Below are positions 53,889-61,673 of a stretch of 64,000 nt of DNA, piece after piece. The stretch is from Thermaurantimonas sp046295455 (GTDB taxonomy: Bacteria; Bacteroidota; Bacteroidia; Flavobacteriales; Schleiferiaceae): assembly GCA_046295455.1 (NCBI GenBank), contig JBKBNI010000002.1:1-64000 (forward strand). Direction: 5' to 3'. The stretch's first letter is position 1. Each line of letters opens with the position of its first letter. The notes under the pieces were generated by a model. It was not told where the DNA came from. It saw only the letters and a program-made list of their open reading frames with translations, and searched no databases. Made by a program: the position numbers and the translations under genes.

Positions 53889-55076
53889 ATGAAAGAAGTT
53901 GTAATCGTTTCAGCCGTTCGTACTCCTATCGGTTCCTTTGGAGGCTCCCTTAGCACAATACCGGCACCCGAGTTAGGAGCGACGGCCATTCGTGGTGCTC
54001 TCTCCAAAGTACAGCTGGATCCTTCACTTGTAGATGAAGTTCTGATGGGATGTGTACTCCAGGCCAATCTCGGGCAGGCACCCGCCCGACAAGCGGCTCT
54101 AAAGGGGGGATTGTCGGCTGATGTACCTTGTACCACGGTCAATAAAGTATGCTCCTCAGGTATGAAAGCCGTGATGATGGCGGCTCAGTCCATTAAATCT
54201 GGCGACAGTGAGGTCGTCATTGCCGGCGGCATGGAAAACATGAGCATGGTACCTCATTACCTTGGAAACGGCCGCACAGGCCAGAAACTCGGAGACCTGA
54301 AATTGGTCGATGGAATACTACGCGACGGCCTGCTTGATGCTTTTGACGGCAATCATATGGGAGCGTGTGGTGAGTTGTGTGCCAGAGAATACTCTTTTTC
54401 CCGCGAAGACCAGGATAATTTTGCGATCGAATCCTACAAAAGAAGTGCACAGGCATGGCAATCAGGTAGATTTACGGATGAAGTAATTCCGGTCACCATA
54501 CCTCAGCGCAAAGGTGAACCATTGATCTTTTCAGAAGATGAGGAATATAAAAATGTAAAGTTTGAGAAAATACCGTCATTGGCCCCGGTATTTGACAAAA
54601 ATGGTACTATCACTGCCGCTAATGCATCTACGCTCAACGATGGAGCTGCTGCACTGATCCTGATGAGTTTGGATAAGGCTAAAGAACTTGGATTAAAGCC
54701 ATTGGCCAGGGTCGTAAGTTATGCAGATGCTGCCCAAGAGCCTAAATGGTTTACCACTGCCCCGGCAAAAGCCTTGCCGATTGCTGTCGGAAAGGCTAGG
54801 CTAAAAATATCGGATATCGATTATTTCGAATTAAATGAGGCTTTTTCAGTCGTCGGATTGGCCAATATCAAGATACTCAACCTGGATCCATCAAAAGTCA
54901 ATGTCAACGGAGGCGCAGTATCCTTAGGTCATCCTCTCGGATGCAGTGGTGCCCGAATTTTAGTTACTCTTCTCCATATTTTAAAACATCACAATGCGCG
55001 CTTCGGAGCCGCAGGCATATGCAATGGCGGTGGTGGAGCCTCTGCGTTTGTGATCGAAAATTTATCTGCTAACTAA
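53889..55076 (+). CDS. Acetyl-CoA C-acyltransferase (thiolase)
   Basis: A 395-residue thiolase that forms or cleaves acetoacetyl-CoA type thioesters. VNKVCSSGMKAVMMAAQS near 84-101 has the acyl cysteine; YFELNEAFSVVGLANI near 315-330 and NGGAVSLGHPLGCSGAR near 346-362 have the catalytic His, and ICNGGGGASAFVIE near the end the second cysteine. Biosynthetic (AtoB-like) length. Likely used in fatty-acid or ketone-body metabolism; no partner genes adjacent. Confidence 0.95.
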   Translation: MKEVVIVSAVRTPIGSFGGSLSTIPAPELGATAIRGALSKVQLDPSLVDEVLMGCVLQANLGQAPARQAALKGGLSADVPCTTVNKVCSSGMKAVMMAAQSIKSGDSEVVIAGGMENMSMVPHYLGNGRTGQKLGDLKLVDGILRDGLLDAFDGNHMGACGELCAREYSFSREDQDNFAIESYKRSAQAWQSGRFTDEVIPVTIPQRKGEPLIFSEDEEYKNVKFEKIPSLAPVFDKNGTITAANASTLNDGAAALILMSLDKAKELGLKPLARVVSYADAAQEPKWFTTAPAKALPIAVGKARLKISDIDYFELNEAFSVVGLANIKILNLDPSKVNVNGGAVSLGHPLGCSGARILVTLLHILKHHNARFGAAGICNGGGGASAFVIENLSAN

Positions 55077-55098
55077 AATTTCTTGTGATTTCTTTAAG

Positions 55099-55899
55099 AT
55101 GTCAGAAAGGTACACATCGCTCTTATCCGTGATACCTATGCGGAAGGAACCTTCGCACCGGTCAGAAATGGTCAATCAGATTTTATTTGGTGAGGTAATG
55201 ACCCCCATCGAAAGGAATGAAGAATGGATAAAAGTACGCCTCTCTCACGATGACTACACAGGCTGGATTCTTGAAGAACAGATCAAACCAATAGATGATC
55301 ACACCTTTCAAAAACATTTCTCTTCCTTTGAAGGGTATAGTGCAGATATGGTTGACTTAGTCCTGAAGAAGAACAGCAACCATTTTTTTTCTATTCTTAT
55401 GGGAAGTAAAATTCCTCTGTTAAGTAATGGAGAATTTACCATCGACAATGAGACCTTCGTATTTGGTGGCCCTACCCTGAAGGGTGTGCAGACAAGATCC
55501 ACCATCGTTGACACTGCTTTAAATTATTTATTTGCTCCCTATCTGTGGGGTGGGCGCACCCATTTTGGCATCGATTGCTCAGGACTTGTTCAGATTTCCT
55601 ACAGGATGGCGGGCCTGAGTATGCCCAGAGACTCTTATCAGCAAGCAATGGTAGGCCTGCAATTAGGCTTCGTCGAAGAGTCAATGCCCGGAGATTTGGC
55701 TTTTTTTGATGATGACGAAGGCCGGATTATCCACGTTGGTATCGTATTGCCGGGAAAAAAAATCATTCATGCCAGCAGCGGCATGGTTCGCATAGATATG
55801 CTCGATCAAAACGGGATCTACCGGCCCGACAAAAAAAAATACACCCACAGACTGCGCGTATTGAAAAATGCATTCGACGTTAATCTCAAGCAGTTATAA
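55099..55899 (+). CDS. NlpC/P60 (C40) endopeptidase with SH3-like domains
   Basis: A 266-residue peptidoglycan endopeptidase. The N-terminal part, about 1-130, has SH3-like repeats (PMRKEPSHRSEMVNQILFGE, then EEWIKVRLSHDDYTGWI). The C-terminal NlpC/P60 domain has YLWGGRTHFGIDCSGLVQ with the catalytic cysteine, GDLAFFDDDEGRIIHVGIVL with the histidine, and IIHASSG with the third polar residue. No signal peptide is evident at the start, which is common for the Bacteroidota group but leaves location open. Confidence 0.9.
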   Translation: MSERYTSLLSVIPMRKEPSHRSEMVNQILFGEVMTPIERNEEWIKVRLSHDDYTGWILEEQIKPIDDHTFQKHFSSFEGYSADMVDLVLKKNSNHFFSILMGSKIPLLSNGEFTIDNETFVFGGPTLKGVQTRSTIVDTALNYLFAPYLWGGRTHFGIDCSGLVQISYRMAGLSMPRDSYQQAMVGLQLGFVEESMPGDLAFFDDDEGRIIHVGIVLPGKKIIHASSGMVRIDMLDQNGIYRPDKKKYTHRLRVLKNAFDVNLKQL

Positions 55900-56391
55900 A
55901 CCCTATTGGGCGTCAGCCATACAAAACCTATCTGTATGTGCGTTTTTTTTACCCAGGATGTTTACTGCCAATGACCAGGCATCTTACAGGATTTTGCAAT
56001 TAATCTCAACAAAATCGTATAATGTTGTGAAGCTGCATATTTTATCTGAAGAACAATACGGTCAGACGCAAGAAAATTCAATGAATCAGAATGAAATCCA
56101 ATCGGCGCACCGCACTGTAAATCCTACATCATATGGCAACGATAGCACATATCACCGGCTCTGATCCATCGATAGGTGCGATCGGAGTCAGTGAGCGTTT
56201 ACAACGGGGTTGAATGGCGGTAAAACGAATCCTTCCAGTGTTATTATATCTTGTATAATTTGCATTATTTCCGGACTGAGCCATTTAACATCCATCGGAT
56301 TTGGATTGCAAAAGCACAGAACGCGCTAAGGGCTCTGTACTTGTAGAGTGCGATAGCTAAACTGTATTTTCGCAATTGATTTACCACAAGG
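55900..56391. other. Gap before murI, no gene supported
   Basis: A 492-bp stretch. A 98-codon frame at 55868-56164 has a non-protein-like composition and overlaps the peptidase end; it is left out. An imperfect hairpin, ACAGAACGCGC with GGGCTCTGT, lies at 56319-56338 with no T run. TATTTTCG at 56364-56371, a TAnnTTCG variant, may be the murI promoter. Confidence 0.4.
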
Positions 56392-57198
56392 ATGCAAAAA
56401 GACAGCTATTCCCCGATCGGAATTTTCGATAGTGGTGTCGGAGGACTCACGGTGGCAAAAGCCATCATGGAAGAACTTCCAAATGAAGATATTCTCTACT
56501 TTGGCGATACCGCCCACCTGCCGTATGGAGAAAAAAGCAAGGAAGCGATCATTCGTTATTCTTTGGAAATCAGCGAATTTTTGTACAACAAGGGGGTAAA
56601 ATTATTGGTAATAGCATGCAATTCGGCATCAGCTACTGCCTATGAGGCACTTTGCAATCACTGGGAAGACCGGCTGCCGATCGTAAATGTCATCGATCCG
56701 GTGGTGCAGTATGTCAAAAGATGCGGACTAAAAAAAATCGGGATCATTGGCACCAAAGCCACAATCAATAGCGGAGTATATGTCAATAAACTGAAAGCCG
56801 CTTGCGAAGACATAGAAGTTAAGTCAAAACCCACTCCCCTGCTTGCGGGGCTTATCGAGGAGGGATTGTACGGTACTGATATCAGTAGTTCATTGATTCG
56901 TCACTATCTGCAAGGAGAACAGTTTGAACAGATGGAGGCTATGATCCTGGCATGTACACACTACCCACTAATACAGAAAGAAGTAAGGGAGTTTTTCAAA
57001 AACAATTCAGAAATACTCGATACGCCTAAAATACTTGCCATGCACCTAAAAAAAACTCTACAGGATAATCAATTGATTTCACCCTCAAAATACTCTGGGG
57101 AATATCACTTTTACTTATCAGATCTTACGGATAGTTTTAAGGTAATTTCAGCCCGCTTTTTGGGATTCTCTCCCGTCTTAGAGCAAGTCGTTCTGTAA
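56392..57198 (+). CDS. murI: Glutamate racemase
   Basis: A 268-residue racemase that supplies D-glutamate for peptidoglycan. IGIFDSGVGGLTVAKAIM near 9-26, VIACNSASATAYEAL near 73-87 with the first cysteine, and MILACTHYPLIQKEV near 183-197 with the second cysteine. DTAHLPYG is also present. Full length. Confidence 0.96.
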   Translation: MQKDSYSPIGIFDSGVGGLTVAKAIMEELPNEDILYFGDTAHLPYGEKSKEAIIRYSLEISEFLYNKGVKLLVIACNSASATAYEALCNHWEDRLPIVNVIDPVVQYVKRCGLKKIGIIGTKATINSGVYVNKLKAACEDIEVKSKPTPLLAGLIEEGLYGTDISSSLIRHYLQGEQFEQMEAMILACTHYPLIQKEVREFFKNNSEILDTPKILAMHLKKTLQDNQLISPSKYSGEYHFYLSDLTDSFKVISARFLGFSPVLEQVVL

Positions 57199-57232
57199 AC
57201 AATCGGTCAATATTTTATATTTTTGTAAAAAA

Positions 57233-57526
57233 ATGATGAAGATGAGCTATATGGAACTTGAAACCACTACAAAGACAAAAAATATCCTGCTGGAGGAGCT
57301 TGTAACCCAGAAATCCATCATCCTATACAACGATGATGTCAATACATTTGACTGGGTGATCGAATCTCTTGTAGACGTATGTGGTCACAGCCTCGAACAG
57401 GCTGAGCAGTGCGCATGGATCACTCATCTGAAAGGGAAATGTGAAGTGAAAAATGGAATCTACGAAGAACTCGTGCCGATCTGCACAGAATTGCTCAACA
57501 GAGGTTTATCAGCAGAGATACATTAA
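57233..57526 (+). CDS. clpS: ClpS adaptor of the Clp protease
   Basis: Up to 97 residues; ATG codons at 57233, 57236, 57242 and 57254 are in frame. A TATTTTTG -7 box at 57218-57225 would start transcription near 57231, which makes the later ATGs (57242 or MELETTTKTK at 57254) more likely. SIILYNDDVNTFDWVIESL at about 33-51 and GHSLEQAEQCAWITHLKGKCEV carry the ClpS fold and N-degron pocket. Delivers N-end-rule substrates to ClpAP/ClpCP. Confidence 0.92.
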   Translation: MMKMSYMELETTTKTKNILLEELVTQKSIILYNDDVNTFDWVIESLVDVCGHSLEQAEQCAWITHLKGKCEVKNGIYEELVPICTELLNRGLSAEIH

Positions 57527-57548
57527 GACCTTCTTTTGAAAAAAGAAA

Positions 57549-57579
57549 TTTGCATATATCGGAAGTCATTGTACTTTTG
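57549..57579 (+). promoter_or_regulatory. Near-ideal promoter for tRNA-Arg
   Basis: TTTG at 57549-57552, exactly 19 bp, then TACTTTTG at 57572-57579: both halves and the spacing match the Bacteroidota sigma-70 consensus. Predicted start near 57585-57587, about 14 nt before the tRNA. Confidence 0.88.
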
Positions 57580-57599
57580 CGATCCCTTAGAAAGGATTT

Positions 57600-57673
57600 G
57601 GCTTCGTAGCTCAACTGGATAGAGCATCTGACTACGGATCAGAAGGTTTGGGGTTCGAATCCCTACGAAGTCA
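57600..57673 (+). tRNA. tRNA-Arg (anticodon ACG)
   Basis: Acceptor GGCTTCG (57600-57606) pairs with CGAAGTC (57666-57672), one G-U. D-arm AGCTCAACTGGATAGAGC; anticodon stem TCTGA/TCAGA with loop CTACGGA, so ACG; T-arm GGGGTTCGAATCCCT. Discriminator A at 57673; CCA is not encoded. ACG is presumably deaminated to ICG to read CGN codons. Confidence 0.96.
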
Positions 57674-57684
57674 CACAGATCACA

Positions 57685-57721
57685 AGGTTACAATCAGCCA
57701 GATTGTAGCCTTTTTTTTTTT
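57685..57721 (+). terminator. Terminator of tRNA-Arg
   Basis: GGTTACAATC, loop AGCCA, GATTGTAGCC (one G-U pair), followed by eleven T. Sits 12 bp behind the tRNA. Confidence 0.92.
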
Positions 57722-57813
57722 GATATTAAAGATTTTTCCTTTCGCCTCCTGCGTTAATGGGCTTATCCGGACTGCCTAACAAATCATTTAATTTAGCAAA
57801 CAAAAACCAAACG

Positions 57814-58053
57814 ATGTCCCAAAAACCCGAAATACCTCAGAAATCACCCTACATACTTGAAATGCAGCCAGGTAAATACTGGTGGTGCACCTGTGGAAAA
57901 AGTCAAAAGCAACCCTTCTGCGATGGCAGCCACAAAGGGAGTGATTTTAAGCCTATACAAACACAGATCACCGAAACATCGCGTGTGGCCTGGTGTGGAT
58001 GTAAACACTCGGCCAATCCCCCGCGTTGTGACGGGTCACACCGGAATCTCTGA
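57814..58053 (+). CDS. Twin CDGSH iron-sulfur protein
   Basis: A 79-residue protein from ATG at 57814 (MSQKPEIPQKSPYILEM); the upstream ATG at 57757 lies in leader sequence. Two CDGSH motifs: CTCGKSQKQPFCDGSH at about 27-42 and CGCKHSANPPRCDGSH at about 61-76, each with three cysteines and one histidine for a [2Fe-2S] cluster. Redox or cluster-transfer role; partner unknown. Confidence 0.93.
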   Translation: MSQKPEIPQKSPYILEMQPGKYWWCTCGKSQKQPFCDGSHKGSDFKPIQTQITETSRVAWCGCKHSANPPRCDGSHRNL

Positions 58054-58062
58054 GAAAACGAA

Positions 58063-59142
58063 ATGCTGTTGGTCGATTTTGGGCAAGAGCCCGAACTTGA
58101 GGATGTGATGACAAAAGTGGCTGGCCATCTGCCTGAGGATGATATTAAAGCTTTATGTGATTGCTATGGATTTTACTATCGCCAAAATCCGAAGCAACTT
58201 AAGGTTGAATCATCGGGCAGCACTGGAAATCCAAAATCCTTTGAATTCAATTATCAGGCTGTGATTACCAGTATCGAAAATACAGCCAGAGCGCTTAATC
58301 TCAATGAAGGTATCACAGCCTTTCTTGCCTTACCACTCAGATATGTAGCCGGTCGATTGATGGTGCTTCGTGCTATGCATCTGAAGTGGAAACTGTATTG
58401 GGCCAGGCCTTCACTAAAATTAAGTGAAATACCGATTGTAGAATTTGCTATTTGTACCCCTGCCCAGTTAAGTGCAAATCCCGAGATGCTGGATCGGATC
58501 AAAGCCCTGCTTGTAGGAGGGGCATCAGTGAGCCATCACCTTGAGCGTCTGGTGGCCGAAAGAGCGAAATTCAGCGTTTTCCAATCCTTTGCCGCCACTG
58601 AGACACTCACCAATTTTGCGCTGAGAAGACTGGCTCCCGATTATCAGGAGTATTATACTGCTCTTCCTTCAGTAAAAATCAAGTCCGATCAGTCCGGAAA
58701 ACTCTGGGTTTACTATCCCGGAATCACCAGGGACTTTATCACTACCGGCGACCTGGTAGAACTCTTGAGTGATACTTCCTTCAAATGGATAGGCCGAAGT
58801 GATTTTGTGATCAACACCGGAGGATTAAAGGTATATCCCGAAAAATTAGAAGCCCTGCTTGCCGAATCATTGGGCGACAGACCCTTTCTTATAACTTTGG
58901 TTCCTGACGAACTCCTGGGTCAGAAAATAGTACTGGCTATAGAAGCTGCAGCAGAGAAAGCCATTGAGAAAATATCTCAAACTTTTGCTCAGCTGGTATC
59001 CGAAAAAAAATTACCTAAGCAAATCATTCCTAAAAAAGTAGTATTTTTAAAACACTTTCCCACTACAAAGACTGGAAAACCTGACCGAAAAAAAATTCAG
59101 GAACTCGTCAGCACCGGACACAATAAATTCATTGACTTATGA
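58063..59142 (+). CDS. menE: o-Succinylbenzoate-CoA ligase-like enzyme
   Basis: A 359-residue short ANL enzyme. VESSGSTGNPKSFEF near 47-61 is the P-loop, QSFAATETLTNFALR the acidic motif, TTGDLVELL and WIGRSDFVINTGGLKVYPEKLE the hinge, and TTKTGKPDRKKIQEL ends with the catalytic lysine. Short MenE of this type is usual in Bacteroidota and serves menaquinone synthesis; other men genes are absent here, so the assignment relies on length and pattern. Starts 9 bp after the CDGSH gene. Confidence 0.8.
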   Translation: MLLVDFGQEPELEDVMTKVAGHLPEDDIKALCDCYGFYYRQNPKQLKVESSGSTGNPKSFEFNYQAVITSIENTARALNLNEGITAFLALPLRYVAGRLMVLRAMHLKWKLYWARPSLKLSEIPIVEFAICTPAQLSANPEMLDRIKALLVGGASVSHHLERLVAERAKFSVFQSFAATETLTNFALRRLAPDYQEYYTALPSVKIKSDQSGKLWVYYPGITRDFITTGDLVELLSDTSFKWIGRSDFVINTGGLKVYPEKLEALLAESLGDRPFLITLVPDELLGQKIVLAIEAAAEKAIEKISQTFAQLVSEKKLPKQIIPKKVVFLKHFPTTKTGKPDRKKIQELVSTGHNKFIDL

Positions 59143-59267
59143 TTAGAAATAAAAAAACAGCTGTAAGGTCTCTGATCCTGCTGCTTATTTGTATGATGTC
59201 GTCCTGTAAGATATTTCAGCCTTGTGACTGTCCTAAAGTGAGAACCTCCTATCAGCATGAGCGCTAA
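59139..59267 (+). CDS. Tiny lipoprotein of unknown function
   Basis: A 42-residue gene below usual length limits. ATG at 59139 overlaps the menE stop (ATGA), and its last 11 bp overlap the SprT-like start. MIRNKKTAVRSLILLLICMM is a signal followed by the lipobox MSSC at 21-24 and a short cysteine-bearing tail (FQPCDCPKV). The overlaps on both sides and the intact lipobox argue for a real gene. Function unknown. Confidence 0.75.
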   Translation: MIRNKKTAVRSLILLLICMMSSCKIFQPCDCPKVRTSYQHER

Positions 59268-59763
59268 AAACCCCGCATCCTCAACATCCCTGTGGAGGCC
59301 ACTAGCGAAATATGTGCCTGAAAATTCCTTTGATTATGTCGTGGACTTGCTCAACCGGCACACCATTTTTATGAAGGTGACAAAACCTAAAAAATCCCGT
59401 GCAGGTCTGTATTTTTTTGATGAAAAGAACGGGCGTCACGCTATTTATATCAATGGTAATATGGACAAACTGAATTTTCTCATCACCTTAATCCATGAAT
59501 ATGCACACCTAGTGGCGAGGGTTAGGTACGGAAGATCCATTAAACCGCATGGCAAAGAATGGAAACAGTCGTTTCAAGAGCTGATGCGACCACTCATCGA
59601 CCCCGCCATTTTTCCGGAAGAAGTCCTGAAATGTGTCAAAAATCATATGAACAACCCGGCAGCTTCACACTTCCGGGACAAGGACCTTATGAATGCGATT
59701 TCAAGACATTGTTCTAGAAACAGCAGTCCCGTGAAGTCGTCTATATCTGCTTCAGACACATAG
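59257..59763 (+). CDS. SprT-like zinc metalloprotease domain protein
   Basis: A 168-residue SprT-type protein. LITLIHEYAHLVARVRYGRS near 69-88 holds the HExxH zinc site; KPHGKEWKQSFQELM near 90-104 gives the third histidine. C-terminal zinc-ribbon cysteines typical of SprT are reduced to one Cys pair. Family members relate to DNA-protein crosslink repair in eukaryotes; the bacterial role is not known. Begins inside the small lipoprotein gene. Confidence 0.85.
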   Translation: MSAKNPASSTSLWRPLAKYVPENSFDYVVDLLNRHTIFMKVTKPKKSRAGLYFFDEKNGRHAIYINGNMDKLNFLITLIHEYAHLVARVRYGRSIKPHGKEWKQSFQELMRPLIDPAIFPEEVLKCVKNHMNNPAASHFRDKDLMNAISRHCSRNSSPVKSSISASDT

Positions 59764-59790
59764 AGAGAGGCTGAAATCGACTGGCACATC

Positions 59791-59798
59791 TACTTTTG
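59791..59798 (+). promoter_or_regulatory. -7 box for miaE-tgt
   Basis: TACTTTTG, an exact TAnnTTTG, 21 bp before the miaE ATG. No -33 TTTG at 19 bp. Confidence 0.6.
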
Positions 59799-59818
59799 CA
59801 TCAAAATATACCGGATAT

Positions 59819-60400
59819 ATGCTAGGACTACGCCTGCCTACAGACCCCCGATGGGTAGATATTGCTTCCAGGAACATTGAAGAAATACTCACCGACCATG
59901 CCTATTGTGAGCAAAAAGCTGCCTCCACAGCTATATCACTAATTGTCAGTTTTCCTGAATTTCCTGAACTTGTGTCAGAAATGACAGAGCTGGCTCGTGA
60001 AGAGATGTCGCACTTCGGGCAGGTGCACAAGCGCATAATCGAGCGCGGTCTACAACTCGGTCGTGAACGCAAAGACGAGTATGTCGCGCGTATCCAGCAG
60101 TTCTTTCCAAAAACAGCAGACCGACGTACACGTCTGATTCAGCGGCTTCTCATAGCCGCCCTCATTGAAGCGCGCAGTTGTGAGCGTTTTAAAGTGCTCA
60201 GCGAAAATATCCAGGATGAAGATCTTTCGCGTTTCTACCGGGGGCTGATGGCTTCTGAAGCCGGGCATTACAAGACTTTTCTGACTCTTGCCCGCAAGTA
60301 TGGAAGACGCGAAGAGGTCGATTCACTTTGGCAGTCCTTGCTGGACTATGAGGCAGAAGTGATCCGCGATTTTGGCAAGAAGGAATTTATCCACGGTTGA
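59819..60400 (+). CDS. miaE: tRNA-(ms2io6A)-hydroxylase
   Basis: A 193-residue diiron ferritin-like enzyme that hydroxylates the isopentenyl group of modified A37 in tRNA. Metal ligands are in DHAYCEQKAASTAISLI, LAREEMSHFGQVHK, ARSCERFKVLSE and ASEAGHYKTFLTLARKY. Length fits. Its TGA overlaps the next ATG (TGATG), so miaE and tgt form a tRNA-modification operon. Confidence 0.94.
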   Translation: MLGLRLPTDPRWVDIASRNIEEILTDHAYCEQKAASTAISLIVSFPEFPELVSEMTELAREEMSHFGQVHKRIIERGLQLGRERKDEYVARIQQFFPKTADRRTRLIQRLLIAALIEARSCERFKVLSENIQDEDLSRFYRGLMASEAGHYKTFLTLARKYGRREEVDSLWQSLLDYEAEVIRDFGKKEFIHG

Positions 60401-61533
60401 TGCTTCGTTTCGAACTTCAATCTTTCGATCCGAAAACCAAAGCAAGGGCCGGGGTAATCACCACGGACCACGGTCGGATTGACACCCCCATATTTATGCC
60501 CGTGGGTACGGCAGGCACAGTCAAAGCTACACACCAGTACGAGCTGACTGAAGATATAAAAGCTCAAATCATCCTTGGAAACACATATCACCTCTACTTA
60601 CGGCCGGGAACAGATATACTCAAAAAAGCCGGTGGTCTGCATCGGTTTATGAGCTGGAATCGACCCATCCTGACAGACAGTGGCGGGTATCAGGTATTTT
60701 CATTGGCCGACAGCAGAAAAATTACCGAAGAAGGCGCTCGATTCAAATCACATATTGACGGAAGCTACCACCTCTTTACGCCAGAGGGCGTCATGGATAT
60801 TCAGCGGCACATAGGAGCGGACATAATCATGGCATTTGACGAATGTCCACCCTGGCCATGTGACGAGCAGTATGCCGAGCAGAGCATGCATCTTACACAT
60901 CGTTGGCTGGACCGCTGTATTGAAAGAATCCGAACGACAGATCCTCAATACGGGTATCAACAGAGTCTGTTTCCGATCGTGCAAGGCAGCACAATCGCAC
61001 GACTGAGGAAGGAATCGGCCGAATATGTAGCGTCCAAAGACCTTCCGGGAAATGCCATCGGTGGCCTTTCAGTCGGTGAGCCATCAGAATTGATGTACGA
61101 AATTACGGATCTGGTCACAGACATTCTCCCGGCAGACAAGCCACGCTATCTGATGGGTGTGGGTACTCCCGAAAACATTCTCCAAAGCATCTCCCTGGGT
61201 ATTGATATGTTTGATTGTGTAATGCCGACCCGCAACGGACGAAATGGCATGCTCTTCACCACCGAGGGCGTCATTAATATAAAAAATCGAAAGTGGGCCG
61301 ACGATTTCAGCCCGATCGACCCTGCGGGAATCAGCCGTGTTGACACCCTGTATTCAAAGGCTTATCTGCGTCATCTTTTTGCAGCAGATGAATACCTCGG
61401 TCGTCAGATAGCCTCCGTACACAATCTGGCCTTTTACCTGTGGCTGGTACGCGAGGCCCGTACACAGATCCTCCTTGGCTCGTATGCAGACTGGATGAAC
61501 GCCATTATACCCGTAATCTCCCGGCGGCTTTGA
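60400..61533 (+). CDS. tgt: tRNA-guanine(34) transglycosylase, zinc cysteines absent
   Basis: A 377-residue Tgt that swaps guanine 34 for a queuine precursor. The ATG at 60400 gives MLRFELQSFDPKTKARAG. DSGGYQVFSL near 91-100, FDECPPWP and MFDCVMPTRNGRNGMLF with the nucleophile aspartate are present. The region that carries CxCxxC in classic Tgt reads DPAGISRVDTLYSKAYLRHL, with no cysteine; the fourth ligand histidine (SVHNLAFY) remains. The fold should be intact, but zinc is probably not bound in the usual way. This variant may be general in Bacteroidota. Confidence 0.93.
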   Translation: MLRFELQSFDPKTKARAGVITTDHGRIDTPIFMPVGTAGTVKATHQYELTEDIKAQIILGNTYHLYLRPGTDILKKAGGLHRFMSWNRPILTDSGGYQVFSLADSRKITEEGARFKSHIDGSYHLFTPEGVMDIQRHIGADIIMAFDECPPWPCDEQYAEQSMHLTHRWLDRCIERIRTTDPQYGYQQSLFPIVQGSTIARLRKESAEYVASKDLPGNAIGGLSVGEPSELMYEITDLVTDILPADKPRYLMGVGTPENILQSISLGIDMFDCVMPTRNGRNGMLFTTEGVINIKNRKWADDFSPIDPAGISRVDTLYSKAYLRHLFAADEYLGRQIASVHNLAFYLWLVREARTQILLGSYADWMNAIIPVISRRL

Positions 61534-61673
61534 TGTTTTGGGTACAAAGGATTGCCAACATATTATTTTTGACAGAAAATCTCAACCCGTTTGCATATGT
61601 CACGGATACTCGAAATATTTTTGGGAGGTGAACTACTTTAGACGTATTTCGTACCAAAAATTAACCAAATGAA

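Noticed and set aside
55868..56164. 98-codon frame after the C40 peptidase gene
   Set aside because: Overlaps the end of a firm gene in another frame and has random-looking composition.
56319..56338. Hairpin before murI as a small RNA or riboswitch
   Set aside because: Short imperfect stem, no recognisable conserved core.
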